Assembly (NCBI GenBank): GCA_026936325.1 | Contig: JAPTHN010000003.1 | Coordinates: 49,902,511 to 49,966,510, forward strand | Reading direction: 5' to 3' | Length of the DNA stretch: 64,000 nucleotides | From: Platynereis dumerilii | Lineage: Eukaryota; Annelida; Polychaeta; Phyllodocida; Nereididae | In this document: positions 46,931 through 58,606 of the stretch, in pieces | Numbering within the stretch: position 1 is the first letter of the stretch | Layout of the letters: each line of letters starts with the position of its first letter | Notes under the pieces: generated by a model | Databases searched by the model: none | Told to the model about the DNA's origin: nothing | The model's input: only the letters and a program-made list of their open reading frames with translations | Translations under genes and position numbers: made by a program

Positions 46931-47096
46931 CACTGGAGCTAGGTCCTGGGTTCGAATCCTACTCTTGCCAGTCGTTCGGGCCTATGTTGGACAGCAGTTT
47001 CAATCATCCTTTGTCTCATTGCTGTGTCCTCCTCCTGCTGGATTTAGCCTTAATGCATAAATGAAGAACGTAAAGCCCCAATCAACCATCCATCCT
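46931..47096 (+). mobile_element. Family A SINE, partial copy
   Basis: Begins within the head at GGTCCTGGGTTCGAATCC; body GGCCTATGTTGGACAGCAG; tail GAACGTAAAGCCCCAATC. Confidence 0.82.
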
Positions 47097-47682
47097 CTTT
47101 CCTCAGACTTGATCATATTTCTTCAATATGGCAGTTACCATCTGTTTTCAGGTTAACATGCAAATATAGGATAAAGTAGAAAGCTAGCAGGGGTGAAATT
47201 ACAGAAGGGGGAAAGGCAAAGGCAGGTAATTACAGGGTGTTAATTAAGGGGCAAAATGTCACCCTCATTTTTCAGCACTTTATAATTTGGCATTTGGATC
47301 CAACACCATTAGTCCTAATAGAGAAATTACACAAAATTGCTCCCTGATTGCTTTCTGATTTCTGTCATGTTTGCCTCACACTTTCTGAGTGTTTTTCTGC
47401 AATGTTTGCGCAATGTTTGATTTTGTGATTCATGTTAAGTTAGAATCTGTTGACTTCGATCACTGTTTGTCTGACATTTAATTTGATATAGTCAGTCCCA
47501 TAAATACTTACATTTTTCTGCATAACAACTCAAGGAAAAGGCAACATTTTCCCTTTTGCATATCTTTCAACAGTTGTAGCAAACATACATTTTATAGTTT
47601 TACATCTTGCGTTGTGTAATCAACATTTTGCCTTAGAGTTGTTTGCGGTTTAACGGTCCAAATCAACTTTCAACTTGGTCGT
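47097..47682. other. Gene-free stretch
   Basis: Nothing recognised. Confidence 0.45.
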
Positions 47683-47933
47683 GAGATGTCACAGGCTTGA
47701 AAATGTTTTGTTTGTGTCAGTTATGGTTAATAAACTGATTCAGTACTTGTCATATCTAGAAGGATAGGTGGCAATAAACAAACTAATTAAATTACATTGG
47801 GTACTTCATCAAATAAGAAGATTAGGAGACCAACAGAGAACTGTCAATGACATGGCAAAGCCAGTTTTCAAGTTGAAAATAAGAAAATTAATTGTTCCAG
47901 TGGACCGCCAATCTGCAAAGAGCTCTAACATGT
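47683..47933 (+). repeat. 250-bp dispersed repeat, copy 2
   Basis: Same element as 2594-2845. A 63-codon frame here is not kept in the other copy, which argues against coding. Confidence 0.7.
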
Positions 47934-48724
47934 TTGGAGATCAAAAATGCTCTTGGTGACAAAAAATATCCTAAATGTGTGTGCATTTACTAATTATACT
48001 AAATTTAAGTTGGTGGTGTCACAATGTCATTTATCGACTCGTATCAAAGTAGTGACATCACTGAAATGATCAAACAATCAAATGTAATAACCCGAAGTTC
48101 CCCTATTGTTACCAATCGTCACAATTTATAATTGTGTACCTAACACTCTATCATCAATGTTTACTTAATCTTAACTGAACATATTTATGATATTTGTTTA
48201 GTGTTCTACTAATATTTACTTAATGTTAACGTTATATTGGCATGTCGTCTCTGGAACACTGATCAATAATACAAAGCAAAGTTTGATTTGTTTGCAGATT
48301 AAATATTCATTAAAGGGTAAAATATCAGGGGTGGAATTTCAGTTTAGCTTGTTTCAGGGGCAAAAAAAGATAATGGGGGCAAATAGGGTAATATGAGACC
48401 TGCTGATGAGATGCCATGTGATGAATACAATACAGTAAAACGACTAACCTTTGGAGAAAAATATTTAGTTTATATATTTTTAGTTGGCCTTCTAGTAAGG
48501 CTATGCATTTTATGCTGAATTGAGAAGGTCCGGAAAGATGTTTTTTAAAATATTTTTATCAAGGATAATGAGTTGATATTGTTAAATTATCCATCTGGAA
48601 AATGAGATATAAATTATCTATCTGGAAAATGAAATTTTATTATATTAGACATGATACTTTCAAGGTGACATGTAATGGTTTTCACATTTAAATTAGGCTT
48701 CGACAACACCATTCTCAATCCATA
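47934..48724. other. Gene-free AT-rich stretch
   Basis: Nothing recognised. Confidence 0.45.
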
Positions 48725-48935
48725 GGGAGGGATGGGTAATAAGGCGTTACATCCTTTATTGATGCAATGGCTCTGCTTAACAGGACAGGTAGGGACCATA
48801 GCAATGAGGTGAAGTGCTCTCCTGGCACAGGATGAAAACATCATCTAACATTGTTTACCCATACCTAGAATCATACTCAAGTACTTAAGGTTAGAGAGTC
48901 GCTAATAGCGACCCATTGTGGAACCACTGAGGCAT
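48725..48935 (-). mobile_element. Family B SINE, full length, minus strand
   Basis: Complement shows CTCAGTGGTTCCACAATGGG, a decayed B-box TATGATTCTAGG, GATGTTTTCATCCTGTGCCA, GCTATGGTCCCTACCTGTCC, and GATGTAACGCC in the tail. Confidence 0.8.
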
Positions 48936-49665
48936 CTTATGTGCAAGTTTGTAATGAAGTGAATGTTTGTGTTTATTTATTTCTGTTTATTTTATTTTGA
49001 ACAAGATATCTTGAATCTAGACCTCAGCCCCTTTTTACATAGTGAACTTGCGACTTATAAATATCACCAAAAACACCGATGGAACAAGTCGACTCACTTT
49101 CCAGAAGTCTGCAGTACTGTTTCCCTAAAACGAATGATTTACTTTATGATACTTATAAGAATTGATGGGAGTTTAATGTCAAGATAAATCTCCCCATAAC
49201 AAAGACTACTTTTCAGCCTGAATAACTCAGAGAAGATAGATGTCACTTTTCTATTTTTAATCTCATCCCCTTGCCAAATCCTGTCATAAACCTGTCTCTC
49301 AATTCTTTATTCTGATAACTGCCTTTTCATTGCATCTTTAGCTTCTTTGATTGTTATTGATTTTGTATAAAGATGTTTCAAAAACTAATTAGTGAAATGA
49401 CATTAAGATTGTCTTTCACCATGTTATCCCAATGTAAAACTCAAGTGAATATTAGAAGAGGCGATAAGTTTAGTGTCTGGTGTGAATTAAAGGACTTCTG
49501 ATTTGTCAAACCATCCATTCTCTGACCTGCTCCTCCAAAGACCTGGGTCAAAATCCCAGTTTTGGAATATAATACATGGGTAGATCTTCTTCAGCAATGC
49601 CCAGGTCTGCTAAATGTTGTCAGGATGATACACCATGATATTGGTTCCTTGTAACTATAATTTTT
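48936..49665. other. Gene-free stretch
   Basis: Nothing recognised. Confidence 0.45.
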
Positions 49666-49669
49666 AACC

Positions 49670-49693
49670 GGCCTAACAGCGGAGGCCGGTTAA
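49670..49693. repeat. Hairpin upstream of the 150-bp satellite
   Basis: ACCGGCC and AGGCCGGT flank a nine-base loop. It lies about 100 bp before the satellite and could mark an element end. Confidence 0.4.
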
Positions 49694-49774
49694 TACAGGA
49701 GCTGTAAATGGATTAGGTGAAACCATAAACAGTAGGCATAAACTGCAACCACAAACCAGATGTAAACCATGTTT

Positions 49775-51365
49775 GGTTTTTCCCCATTGTGACCTTAATA
49801 TTTCACTTACAGTTATGATATTTGGTACAGGTATGGGACTCTGGGTATGGATTGGGAAAATGTTGAGAAATCCAAGATGGCTGCCGTTTTGTGGTGGCCA
49901 TTTTGGCAGCCATCTTTCTTCATTCTTGAACTGCCCATTGTGACCTTAATATTTCACTTACAGTTATGAAATTTGGTACAGGTATGGGCCTCTGGGTACG
50001 GATTGGGAACATGTCCAGAAAACCAAGATGGCGGCCATTTTGTGGCGGCCATTTTGGCAGCCATCTTTCTTCATTCTTGAACTGCCCATTGTGACCTTAA
50101 TATTTCACTTACAGTTATGAAATTTGGTACAGGTATGGGACTCTGGGTATGGATTGGGAACATGTCAAGAAATCCAAGATGGCTGCCATTTTTTGGTGGC
50201 AATTTTGGCAGCCATCTTTCTTCATTCTTGAACTGCCATTGTGACCTTAATATTTTACTTACAGTTATGATATTTGGTACAGGTATGGGACTCTGGGTAT
50301 GGATTAGAAACATGCTGATAAATCCAAGATGGCAGCCATTTTGTGGTGGCCATTTTGGCAGCCATCTCTCTTCATTCTTGAACTGCCATTGTGACCTTAA
50401 TATTTCACTTACAGCTATGAAATTTGGTACAGGTATGGGCCTCTGGGTATGGATTGGGAACATGTCGAGAAATCCAAGATGGTGGCCATTTTGTGGTGGC
50501 CGTTTTGGCAGCCATCTTTCGTCATTCTTGAACTGCCCATTGTGACCATAATATTTCACTTACAGTTATGAAATTTGGTACAGGTATGGGACTCTGGGTA
50601 TGGATTGGGAACATGTCGAGAAATCCAAGATGGCTGCCATTTTGTGGTGGCCATTTTGGCAGCCATCTTTCTTCATTCTTGAACTGCCCATTGTGACCTC
50701 AATATTTCACCTACAGTTGAAATTTGGTACAGGTATGGGACTCTGGGTATGGATTAGGAACATGTCGAGAAATCCAAGATGGTGGCCATTTTGCGGTGGC
50801 CATGTTGGCAGCCATCTTTTTTCATTTATTGAACTGCTCATCGTGACCTCCATATTTCGCTTAGAGTTATAAAATTAGTTACAGGTATGGGCCTGTGGGT
50901 ATGGATCAGGGAAATGTTGAGAAATCCAATATGGCGGCCATTTGGGCAGCCATCTTTCTTCATTTCTTGAACTGCTCATTGTGACATATTTAACTTAAAG
51001 AGTTATGAAATTTGGTACAGGTATGGGGCTGTGGGTATCAGACGGGAACATGTTGAGAAATCCAAGATGGCAGCCACTTTTTGGCAGCCATCTTTCGTCA
51101 TTCTTGAACTGACCATTGTGACCTTAATATTTCACTTACAGTTATGAAATTTGGTACAGGTATTGGCCTGTGGGTATCAGACGGGAACATGTTGAGAAAT
51201 CCAAGGTGGCAGCCACTTTGTGGCAGCCATCTTTCGTCATTCTTGAACTGACCATTGTGACCTTAATATTTCACTTACAGTTATGAAATTTGGTACAGGG
51301 ATTGGCCTGTGGGTATGGATGAGGAACGTGTCCAAGATGGCGGCCATTTTGGAAGCCATATTTCC
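49775..51365 (+). repeat. 11-unit satellite with YY1-like motifs
   Basis: Taking GTATGGG or GTATTGG as landmark, units lie at 49831, 49982, 50133, 50283, 50433, 50584, 50733, 50885, 51021, 51160 and 51300. The first intervals are 149-152 bp; the last three are 136-140 bp because GGTGGCCATTTT is shortened. Most units carry CCAAGATGGCNGCC, the YY1 consensus, plus further GCCAT copies. Frames on both strands are repeat-driven (150 bp is 50 codons). Confidence 0.92.
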
Positions 51366-51671
51366 TTTTTTTTACAAATCTGTTCAAACTGCATTGAATC
51401 TATACTAATAGTCTAGCATCTTCCAATCAACTATTTCTCCTATCTTCCAATATCAGTTGCTCAGTGGTTTAAGCAATGGCACCTTCAATTTCATTGCGTT
51501 AGGTCGGTTTTGAATCCGCTGATTCTTGTTTGCTGTTTTTAATCCCATTTTAACTACGTTTTTACCACAAACATGGGATGTTCCTAATAACAATAATTTA
51601 TTTCTAGGAGGAAATTCCTTTTAGAAGAAGAAGAAGAAGCTGGGCAAATAAAAGATCCTTTGTCCATGTTG
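51366..51671. other. Gene-free stretch after the satellite
   Basis: Nothing recognised. Confidence 0.4.
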
Positions 51672-51850
51672 TTGTGGTGGACTTTACTGCTAACTTTTAG
51701 GGCGCAGATTCAAATCCCTGCCCTGTCAGATGGTTGTTTCATCTTGTGCCAATGGGGCACATTGCCACGTTGCTGTGGTCCTCGCCTGTCCTACTTAGCC
51801 TAATTAGTGCACAAAAATAGGACGTTAAGCCATAGGCCTATGTCACCATC
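51672..51850 (+). mobile_element. Family B SINE
   Basis: AGATTCAAATCCCTGCC (B-box region), AGATGGTTGTTTCATCTTGT, GTGGTCCTCGCCTGTCC, AATAGGACGTTAAGCC. Confidence 0.78.
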
Positions 51851-53740
51851 CTCCCTCACATGCAGTAAAAATTTATATATATATATATGTATTGTGGAAA
51901 ATCCTCACCTGATCAGTCTTAAGAGAATAACTATTTTCAAAAGTAGGTGAATACATTCTGGAGTGAATCCCAAGGAATACTAAAAACATTACATTGGGAA
52001 GCCCCCTTTGGAAACCCCAAGAAATCCTTCATATGCACGTGCTAATGACGTCATAACATGTCACGCGAGATCTGTTATGGAACGAGACTTTGATGTTGTT
52101 GTCATTGACATTGAAAAGGTTTTGTGCATTTGGTTTTCATTGAAGTGGGAAAGGGGTTCTTTTGATGTTTCTATTTTTCATCTTTTTTACCCCTCCCTTT
52201 TTTCCATTTTCCCTTTTTTCTCCATAATTTTTCTTTTTCAATTCCATTTCCTTTACAGAAGCACAGAGCATGAATATTTGATCTAAAACTAGTGATGTAA
52301 TATTGGCTGTAATCCGACCCCACTCTTAATGTGAAAGTGAAATTAATGTAAATTTCATTGAAAGGCAAAGTTCGATTTTGGACATTTTTCTGAAACTGGA
52401 GACTACTCTTAATGTCATTACAAGTTACTTAAAAAGCTCAATGTGACAATGAGACTTGATTTTGTTGAATAATCTATAGTTCTCCTTTCAATCTATCCAT
52501 CTTTCTTTGCACATCTGCATAATCATCTGTCTGTCTGTCTGTCCATATATTTATTTTCTTTCTGTTATTTATTTGAATTTGGTTAAATTTCTGTTCATAA
52601 TGTCAACATTGCTAAGTAAACTTTTCAAGCTTAAAGATGACTATGCATATCTGCACCTGATTACTGAAACATTTGGTAGTTTTTATTTCATTTCTGCACT
52701 TGTATGTAATAATGGGGGAAAACATTCTGTTTTGAACATCTGTCCATGCAAACAGTCAAACAACAGTCCTATAATTTTCATTTAAAAAATGAATTAAATT
52801 ATTAGCGTCTAATCAATAGAGATATGACAAATAATTCCATATTTATGAAATGAAGAAGCATAATTCCATCATTACATTCAATTTGTACCGTTCAAAATAT
52901 GAAGTTTTTTTTGCTTATGAACGCAGTCTGCCTTATAATATCCTTATGTTGTAATCCCATATTTCTAAATCTTTCCATAACATTTGCTTTGGCAATACTA
53001 ATGTTATTGCTAGTGCTATTTTGGGCATTTCTAGGAAGCCCTGATGTTGTTTGGGATTGATAGGGTTTGGGATTGATAGGGTTTTTATGGGTACTTTTAT
53101 TGATGGGGTAATTTCTAGAAGGAAAGGGTCAGGTGAGGTCACAAGGGGAAAGGGGGTAAAATAACCATTTTGGGTAAAAAGACAAGTTAGAAATGGTTAT
53201 GTTTAAGTATTGAGGAGGAAAAAGCTGGATTACTGCAGCTTTTCCATTATTCTGGAAAAAAAAACTGTGTGCCTAATATTTTGCAAGAAACATAAGAAAC
53301 CAAAGTAATTGATTTCTAAACTATCAAGAAAACTACAAAATCTATCTTCCTAAATAAATATTTTTAGAAAAACAAAAAAAAAACCTATGAAATAAATATA
53401 TATGTTTGAAATAAACTGACCCAGTAGATTGTATATGCTGGAACATAGAGTTGCCAAGAACCCCGTATGGAGTAAAGAAAAACATCACTTACTATATCCA
53501 ATCTGTTAGGCCTATAAAATGGGCAAGTTAAATCTGAAAACTAAAACAAAAAGAAAGCCAGTGAGAAGGTAAAGAAGGCCAATTTCCCAATCGATTCTTC
53601 ATTTAAAGTCCCCAGAGCAGAAATGGGTTATCTTGAAAGTTTATTTTCCTCACTGCAGTTGAGTGCAGTGGGGGTAGTAAATGCCTATCTAGAGTAAAGC
53701 TAAAGGTCATGCTAAGATCTAGGGTAGAGTGGAAGGATAT
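51851..53740. other. Gene-free stretch
   Basis: CRE TGACGTCA at 52046-52053; pyrimidine-rich 52140-52260; two copies of GGGATTGATAGGGTTT at about 53053-53090. No coding signal. Confidence 0.5.
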
Positions 53741-53744
53741 AAGG

Positions 53745-53915
53745 AGCAGAGTTGGTAAAGCGCTTTACTTTCGGTAAGGTTGCCTCTGGCAGTCCTAGGT
53801 TCAATATCAATTCGAAGAATTTGTCGGTATTACATCGGAGCTCGATTCCAGGTAAATGTTGTTCGGATGAGATGTTAAATTTGCAGCCCCTTGTATCGGT
53901 GTTTTTGGAAAATAT
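53745..53915 (+). mobile_element. Family F tRNA-like SINE
   Basis: Head AGAGTTGGTAAAGCGCTTTA, decayed B-box GGTTCAATATC, then AATGTTGTTCGGATGAGATG and GCAGCCCCTTGTATCGGTG, which match the family F blocks at 1.6 and 24.3 kb. Confidence 0.55.
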
Positions 53916-54660
53916 CAAACACACTAAATTAAATATGTGTTTTCTTGGTTATACATTCATGAATTGTAAACCTGTTGAAGAAATGGACCTTTCAAGACTG
54001 ATGTGACAAACAGTTACAATGTAACATGACCTGAGTACAGAACCCTGGACCTGTTCTACTACTAGGGGGATAACAACAGAGCCATCTACTGAGATATATC
54101 TCTTTTTAAGGATACGACATCCATGGATTCAATAATGGAAGACTTAATTGCTTTTTGAGCTTGACTCAGTCTGGGCACTTGGGATTTGAACTCAGTCCCT
54201 GGAGTGTGATCAACAAACTATGTAAAATACCCCAGTGATGAATTGCTTTACATAATGTATGTATGTTATATCGAGTGTTAGCATAATTCAGTTTATATAT
54301 ATCTGTAAAAATGACACATTTTGTCCTACAGCCTTTTAGCAAATTGCTTGTTTCTACTGGTTTCCATGGCAATAACAAGGGTTGCAGCCTTTTAGCAATG
54401 AGAGCTATATGGCTCAGTGAGAAGGCTCCCTTTTGCCCTGAAGTTTTTGAGCCCTGTACATAGTAGAAGCTTTGTCAACAGTCAGGCCAATTACATTGAG
54501 CTGGTGTTTGTTTTTGAAAATTACATTAGGTTCTGATGAATATTTCAATTTCCTCCGATAGCCTAATCTGCTGAGGTCAGAGCCATGCTCCGTCATCGCG
54601 AAAGGAAGACGAAAAAGGAAGAAGCCGATTTAAAAAGATTTTTCAAATATTCTATTTAAT
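53916..54660. other. Gene-free stretch with an X-box-like site
   Basis: GTTTCCATGGCAAT at 54360-54373 differs at two positions from the RFX palindrome. A weak tRNA-like head, GGCTCAGTGAGAAGGC, begins near 54411. Confidence 0.4.
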
Positions 54661-55275
54661 CTTCTTTTTCTGCAACCCGTTGCTTCTTCTCACTCTTTCT
54701 TCATTCTCTTTCTTCATTCTCTTTCCATCTATGTTCTTCTTCCAACCCCCCTCCTCTTATTCTGCTTCTTTGCTCCTCCTTCTTCTTCTTCCCCTTGCTC
54801 TTTTCTTCTGCTTTTTCTTCTGCTTTTTCTTCTGCTTTTTCTTCTGCTTTTTCTTCTGCTTTTTCTTCTGCTTTTTCTTCTGCTGCTTTTTCTTCTGCTG
54901 CTTTTTCTTCTGCTGCTTTTTCTTCTGCTTTTTCTTCTGCTTTTTCTTCTGCTTTGGTTTCTTATCCTTCATTTTCTTCTTTCTTTCCCATTCATTTATG
55001 TTTCTTCTCTCCTTTCTTCCGTCTTCTTCGTGCAGTCTTGTTCTTCTGCTCCTGATAAATGTTTCTTCTTCTATTTTCTCATCTCAGTCTTCTTCTACTA
55101 TTTTTCTATTTTATCCCCTTCTTGTATCCTTTTAGTTTCTTCCTCTTATTCTTTCATCTTCTGTTCTTCTTCTTATCTTTTTCTATTCTTCTTCCTCGTC
55201 TTCTTTCTCCCTCTTCTCTCCTTCCTCTTCTTCTTCTATTCTATCCTCTTCTTATATTCAGTCCTTTTCTTCTGC
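54661..55275 (+). repeat. Pyrimidine-rich tract with a 12-bp array
   Basis: CTTTTTCTTCTG repeated about 12 times at 54805-54955, with three 15-bp variants (extra CTG). Flanked by over 400 bp of TTC-rich DNA. The Lys/Gln and Phe/Cys frames are repeat products. Confidence 0.85.
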
Positions 55276-55469
55276 TTGAAATACCCAGATCATTTCAAAC
55301 TCATCTATTACCCATTACCCTATCTCCTCTGAAGGCAACTTCTTATCCTCCAAGAGAAAATAATGTCCTTTTTTCTTGATAGATGGTCCAACTGATACCT
55401 TCTTTATGGGTATGTTCTAAAAGATTTGTTTTTGTAGTGCTGGGTCATGTGGTGTTTTAGGTCTGTATA

Positions 55470-55550
55470 TTAGTGCCTCTGCTTGGCAAGTAAAGATCTC
55501 TCACATGGAGTAAATGAACTGGGCTTAGAGGCCTGCACTTACCAATTCGT
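55470..55550 (+). repeat. Dispersed family D copy 6
   Basis: ATGGAGTAAATGAACTGGGC and TTAGAGGCCTGCACTTACC; the most diverged copy. Confidence 0.45.
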
Positions 55551-55580
55551 ATCTATGTGTCTATGTATCTATCTATCTAT

Positions 55581-55762
55581 AGGTTAGCTCAGTTGGTAAT
55601 GCTCTGGGCATCCAATAGCAGAGCCTCGGGTTTGATTCCAGCTCTTGCCGGGTCACCTTGACCTTTCTTGGACAACAGTTTCTATCTTCCTCCTCCTCAT
55701 TCCTGTGTTCTCCGTCTGTCTTATAACGTTCCAGCCAAAGCCCAATCCATCCGTTCGTTGTC
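55581..55762 (+). mobile_element. Family A SINE, copy after a CTAT run
   Basis: GGTTAGCTCAGTTGGTAATG head, GGGTTTGATTCCAGCTCTTG, GGACAACAGTTTCTATC; the tail is shortened to CCAAAGCCCAATCC. Confidence 0.82.
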
Positions 55763-56164
55763 TTATTTCATGATATCAGCCATTTTGCAAAAAATCGGTA
55801 TACCTATATAACATGACATAGTTCTAAATGAGTCCATGTGACATAAAAATGAGTCAAGATGATTTAAAACAAGTTTTTAATGCAAATGGACAACACTTTA
55901 TGCTGATAATTTAGATTTTTCTAATTTTTTTTAAATAATGAAGATTTTACTGCACAATAACACCAGCTGCCTCGCTTTTATGACAATCCTACCCGAAACC
56001 AACAACGTTCTACCAAAAAAGTGACATTCAATTTTTCATTCACAGCTGGTTTTACAGTATTTTTTTATATATTTTACTTGTATATTTGCAAGTTAGGCAC
56101 AGCTGATTTACTATTTTCTGTATATGTATTTACACTTTATATAATATGTAAGTTAAGCCAATGC

Positions 56165-56615
56165 CTTTAATAGATCTAGCATCAACTATTCTAAGCTCAC
56201 TCGCCTAATTTCTTGAAGCAGCTACCAAGGCCACAGGCTTGTGTGGTGTTGCAAACTTTTTTGAGTAGTCACAATATAGTCAAAATATGGCAAAAATACC
56301 ATCACAGCATTTTAATCAAATTATAATTATTATTATCAAAATAGTGCTGCAGTATAGCTCGCTACAGTATTGCTCTGCTATATATAGTTGCCACATTGGT
56401 GCCACATTACAGTATTTCAATTGGGTAAAAAGGAACACTATTATGTAATTCTAAATATGTCATAATCTATACAGTATTTGAAGACTCACTTGTAAACCCA
56501 ATGCCTTATCTTGCATCAAATAGGTATTCTAAGCTCACTTGCCTAATTTCTTGAACCAGCCAACCAAGGCCACAGGCTGGTGTGGTGTGTTGCAAACTTT
56601 TTTGAGTGCTCTAAT
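56165..56615 (+). repeat. Direct repeat of about 100 bp, two copies 340 bp apart
   Basis: ATTCTAAGCTCACTCGCC, CAAGGCCACAGGCT and GTTGCAAACTTTTTTGAGT occur at 56185-56270 and 56525-56607. Confidence 0.75.
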
Positions 56616-56906
56616 TCTTAAAGAATAAAGAGTAAGGAAAAAACATTAAGTATATGAAGTTAGGTTGATATGGAGTTAAAGTACACAGGCAGAGTTCCAT
56701 ATCCAATTTAGACTAAGGCGTGCTTAGAATTTCTCAAAGAGTGTGTGACTTAGTAGCTCTATAAGAGCAGTTTTCTAAGAGGGGTAGGTCTGCAAAGTTA
56801 TTTAGACCCACTCCAGAGAGAAAATGTCTTACTAAAAACAATCTTAACTGGCTGGAGTAAGTATAGAGTGATTAATGCATTGGGGATAGATAATGGTAAA
56901 CATTTA

Positions 56907-57089
56907 CAGTGGTCCCTGTGTTATAGGACCGCCCCTTCTGCAGTCATGAAGTGGTCTCTTGTTGGAGTGCGGTCTCTCACTGGGGTGCAACATGCACTAA
57001 AAAATACTAGTGCGGGAGGAAGGCGATCACATGAGGCAAGTCGGTCTTACAACAGAGGGTCTTATAATGCAGGGAGTCAGAGACCACTG
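56907..57089. mobile_element. MITE with CAGTGGTC ends, 183 bp
   Basis: Left CAGTGGTCCCTG, right complement CAGTGGTCTCTGACTCCCTG; inner parts (GTTATAGGACC and TTATAAGACC) also match. The form fits hAT-type MITEs, but no 8-bp target duplication is visible. The 127-codon frame across it is not a gene. Confidence 0.5.
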
Positions 57090-57354
57090 GACTTAGAACT
57101 GCTGAGTCTCAAATCACACTCTTTGTTTTGTGTTATTGGATCGTTGGATTTACCATACATTATTAAGGTCAATCGAAGGAAGAAATTAATAAATCTATTG
57201 ATCGTAAAGAAACATATCAATCGATCGGCCAATCTTCATTTGAGCAATTGATTATGGAATGATAACAAATAAGTCACAGATTTCACTTTATTTAATCAAT
57301 CAGTCACACCAATTCTGTAGTTTGACCTGTATGATCACTTATACTTGATAACTT

Positions 57355-57850
57355 TCTTTCAAAATACACCCAATATTATTTCAATTGAGCCACAATATAA
57401 TCAAATATATTCACAATATTGTCAAAATATTGTCACAACTCGTCCACAATATTATCACAGTAATTCAGTCGCAATAGCTTTATTCTAGCCACATTGTAGT
57501 CACAATATTGCTAAAAAATCAAAACATTATACCAACACTATAACAAAAAAAATACGTCACAATATATTGCTATAATAAGGCTTGCTTTAACCACTTATTC
57601 AAATGTGGTCACAGTATTCACAATTTTTGTTTTTCAAAATATAGTCACAAAATGACTCACAATATAATTGCAGTAGCCTCAACATAGTCACAATATAGTC
57701 GCAATACATCCAAAATTTGCCAAAACCACAACCAAAATATATATCACAATATAACAACAGTATAGCTTGCTACAGTATATAGTCGAAGCATCTGTACCAC
57801 ATTACAGTATTTCAACGGAGGAAAAAAAGGAACACTATTATGTGACTTTA
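57355..57850 (+). repeat. Degenerate CAATATTGTCA repeats
   Basis: TCACAATATAGTCACAATA and variants recur irregularly. At 57795-57845, ACCACATTACAGTATTTCAA and GGAACACTATTATGTGA match 56400-56450. Confidence 0.6.
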
Positions 57851-58239
57851 TGTCATCATAGTATTTGAAGACTCCCTAGACATACACATGTCAAAAGGCC
57901 AATGTCTCTTGAGGGATATGCAATTTTGATATTCCTTCCTTCTCAATCTATAGATGCAAGGCCAAAGGGCCCATAAAGTAACAAACATGGCCCAGGGGGA
58001 TGGGGTAATTTGCTTTTAGCTTTGGTGAATATGTTAACTGAGGGGGTGCAGAACATTATTCTAGAAGCAAATGGGGGTTTTATTACCCCTTCAGTCAGTT
58101 AGGGCAATCTTGTACAGTTATAAATTCCCCATTTTTGGACAATTTCGAGACCATTTCAGAGCATATTTTGGCCGTTTTTCCTTAATTCTCCACTAATGAG
58201 TTAGTTTAGTTAATGAGCTTATGCAAAGATCATGGACAC
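57851..58239. other. Gene-free stretch
   Basis: Nothing coding; includes GGGGTAATT near 57998 and TTATTACCCC near 58085. Confidence 0.45.
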
Positions 58240-58606
58240 GACTTCTAGACCAAGCAACCGAAGGTGGAGAGGCTGTTGTTACTGCTTACAAGAAAGAGGG
58301 TAGGTTGGTATACTTTGGTCTTGGTAGGTAGGTATAGGTAAGGTTGGGTAGGCAGGTAGGTTGGAAGTTTGGTATCATGGTATGTACAGACTGGTGGGTA
58401 TAGGTACTAGGTAGACAGGAAGGAAGATAGAAAGGTGGTCAGGCACTCGATTGGGACCTGCCAGGTAGGAAGAACGAGAAAATATAGAAGGAAGGAAGAA
58501 AAGGAATGTAGGAAGAAAGGTAGAAGGTAGGAAGAAAGATGGAAGTTTTAAATAATAACAGTAAGAAGATAGCAGGTAGGAAGAGTGATCGAAGGAAGAA
58601 AGACAT
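58240..58606 (+). repeat. GGTA/GGAA purine-rich tract
   Basis: GGTAGGTAGG-type units passing into GGAAGGAAGAAAGG-type units, ending at the next MITE. Confidence 0.75.

Noticed and set aside
50071-50559. A 162-residue protein from the YY1 satellite
   Set aside because: The frame follows from the 150-bp period, and the opposite strand is equally open.
54680-55379. Phe/Cys- and Ser-rich frames
   Set aside because: They translate a CTTTTTCTTCTG array and TTC-rich flanks.
56868-57251. 127-codon frame
   Set aside because: Half of it overlaps a CAGTGGTC MITE.
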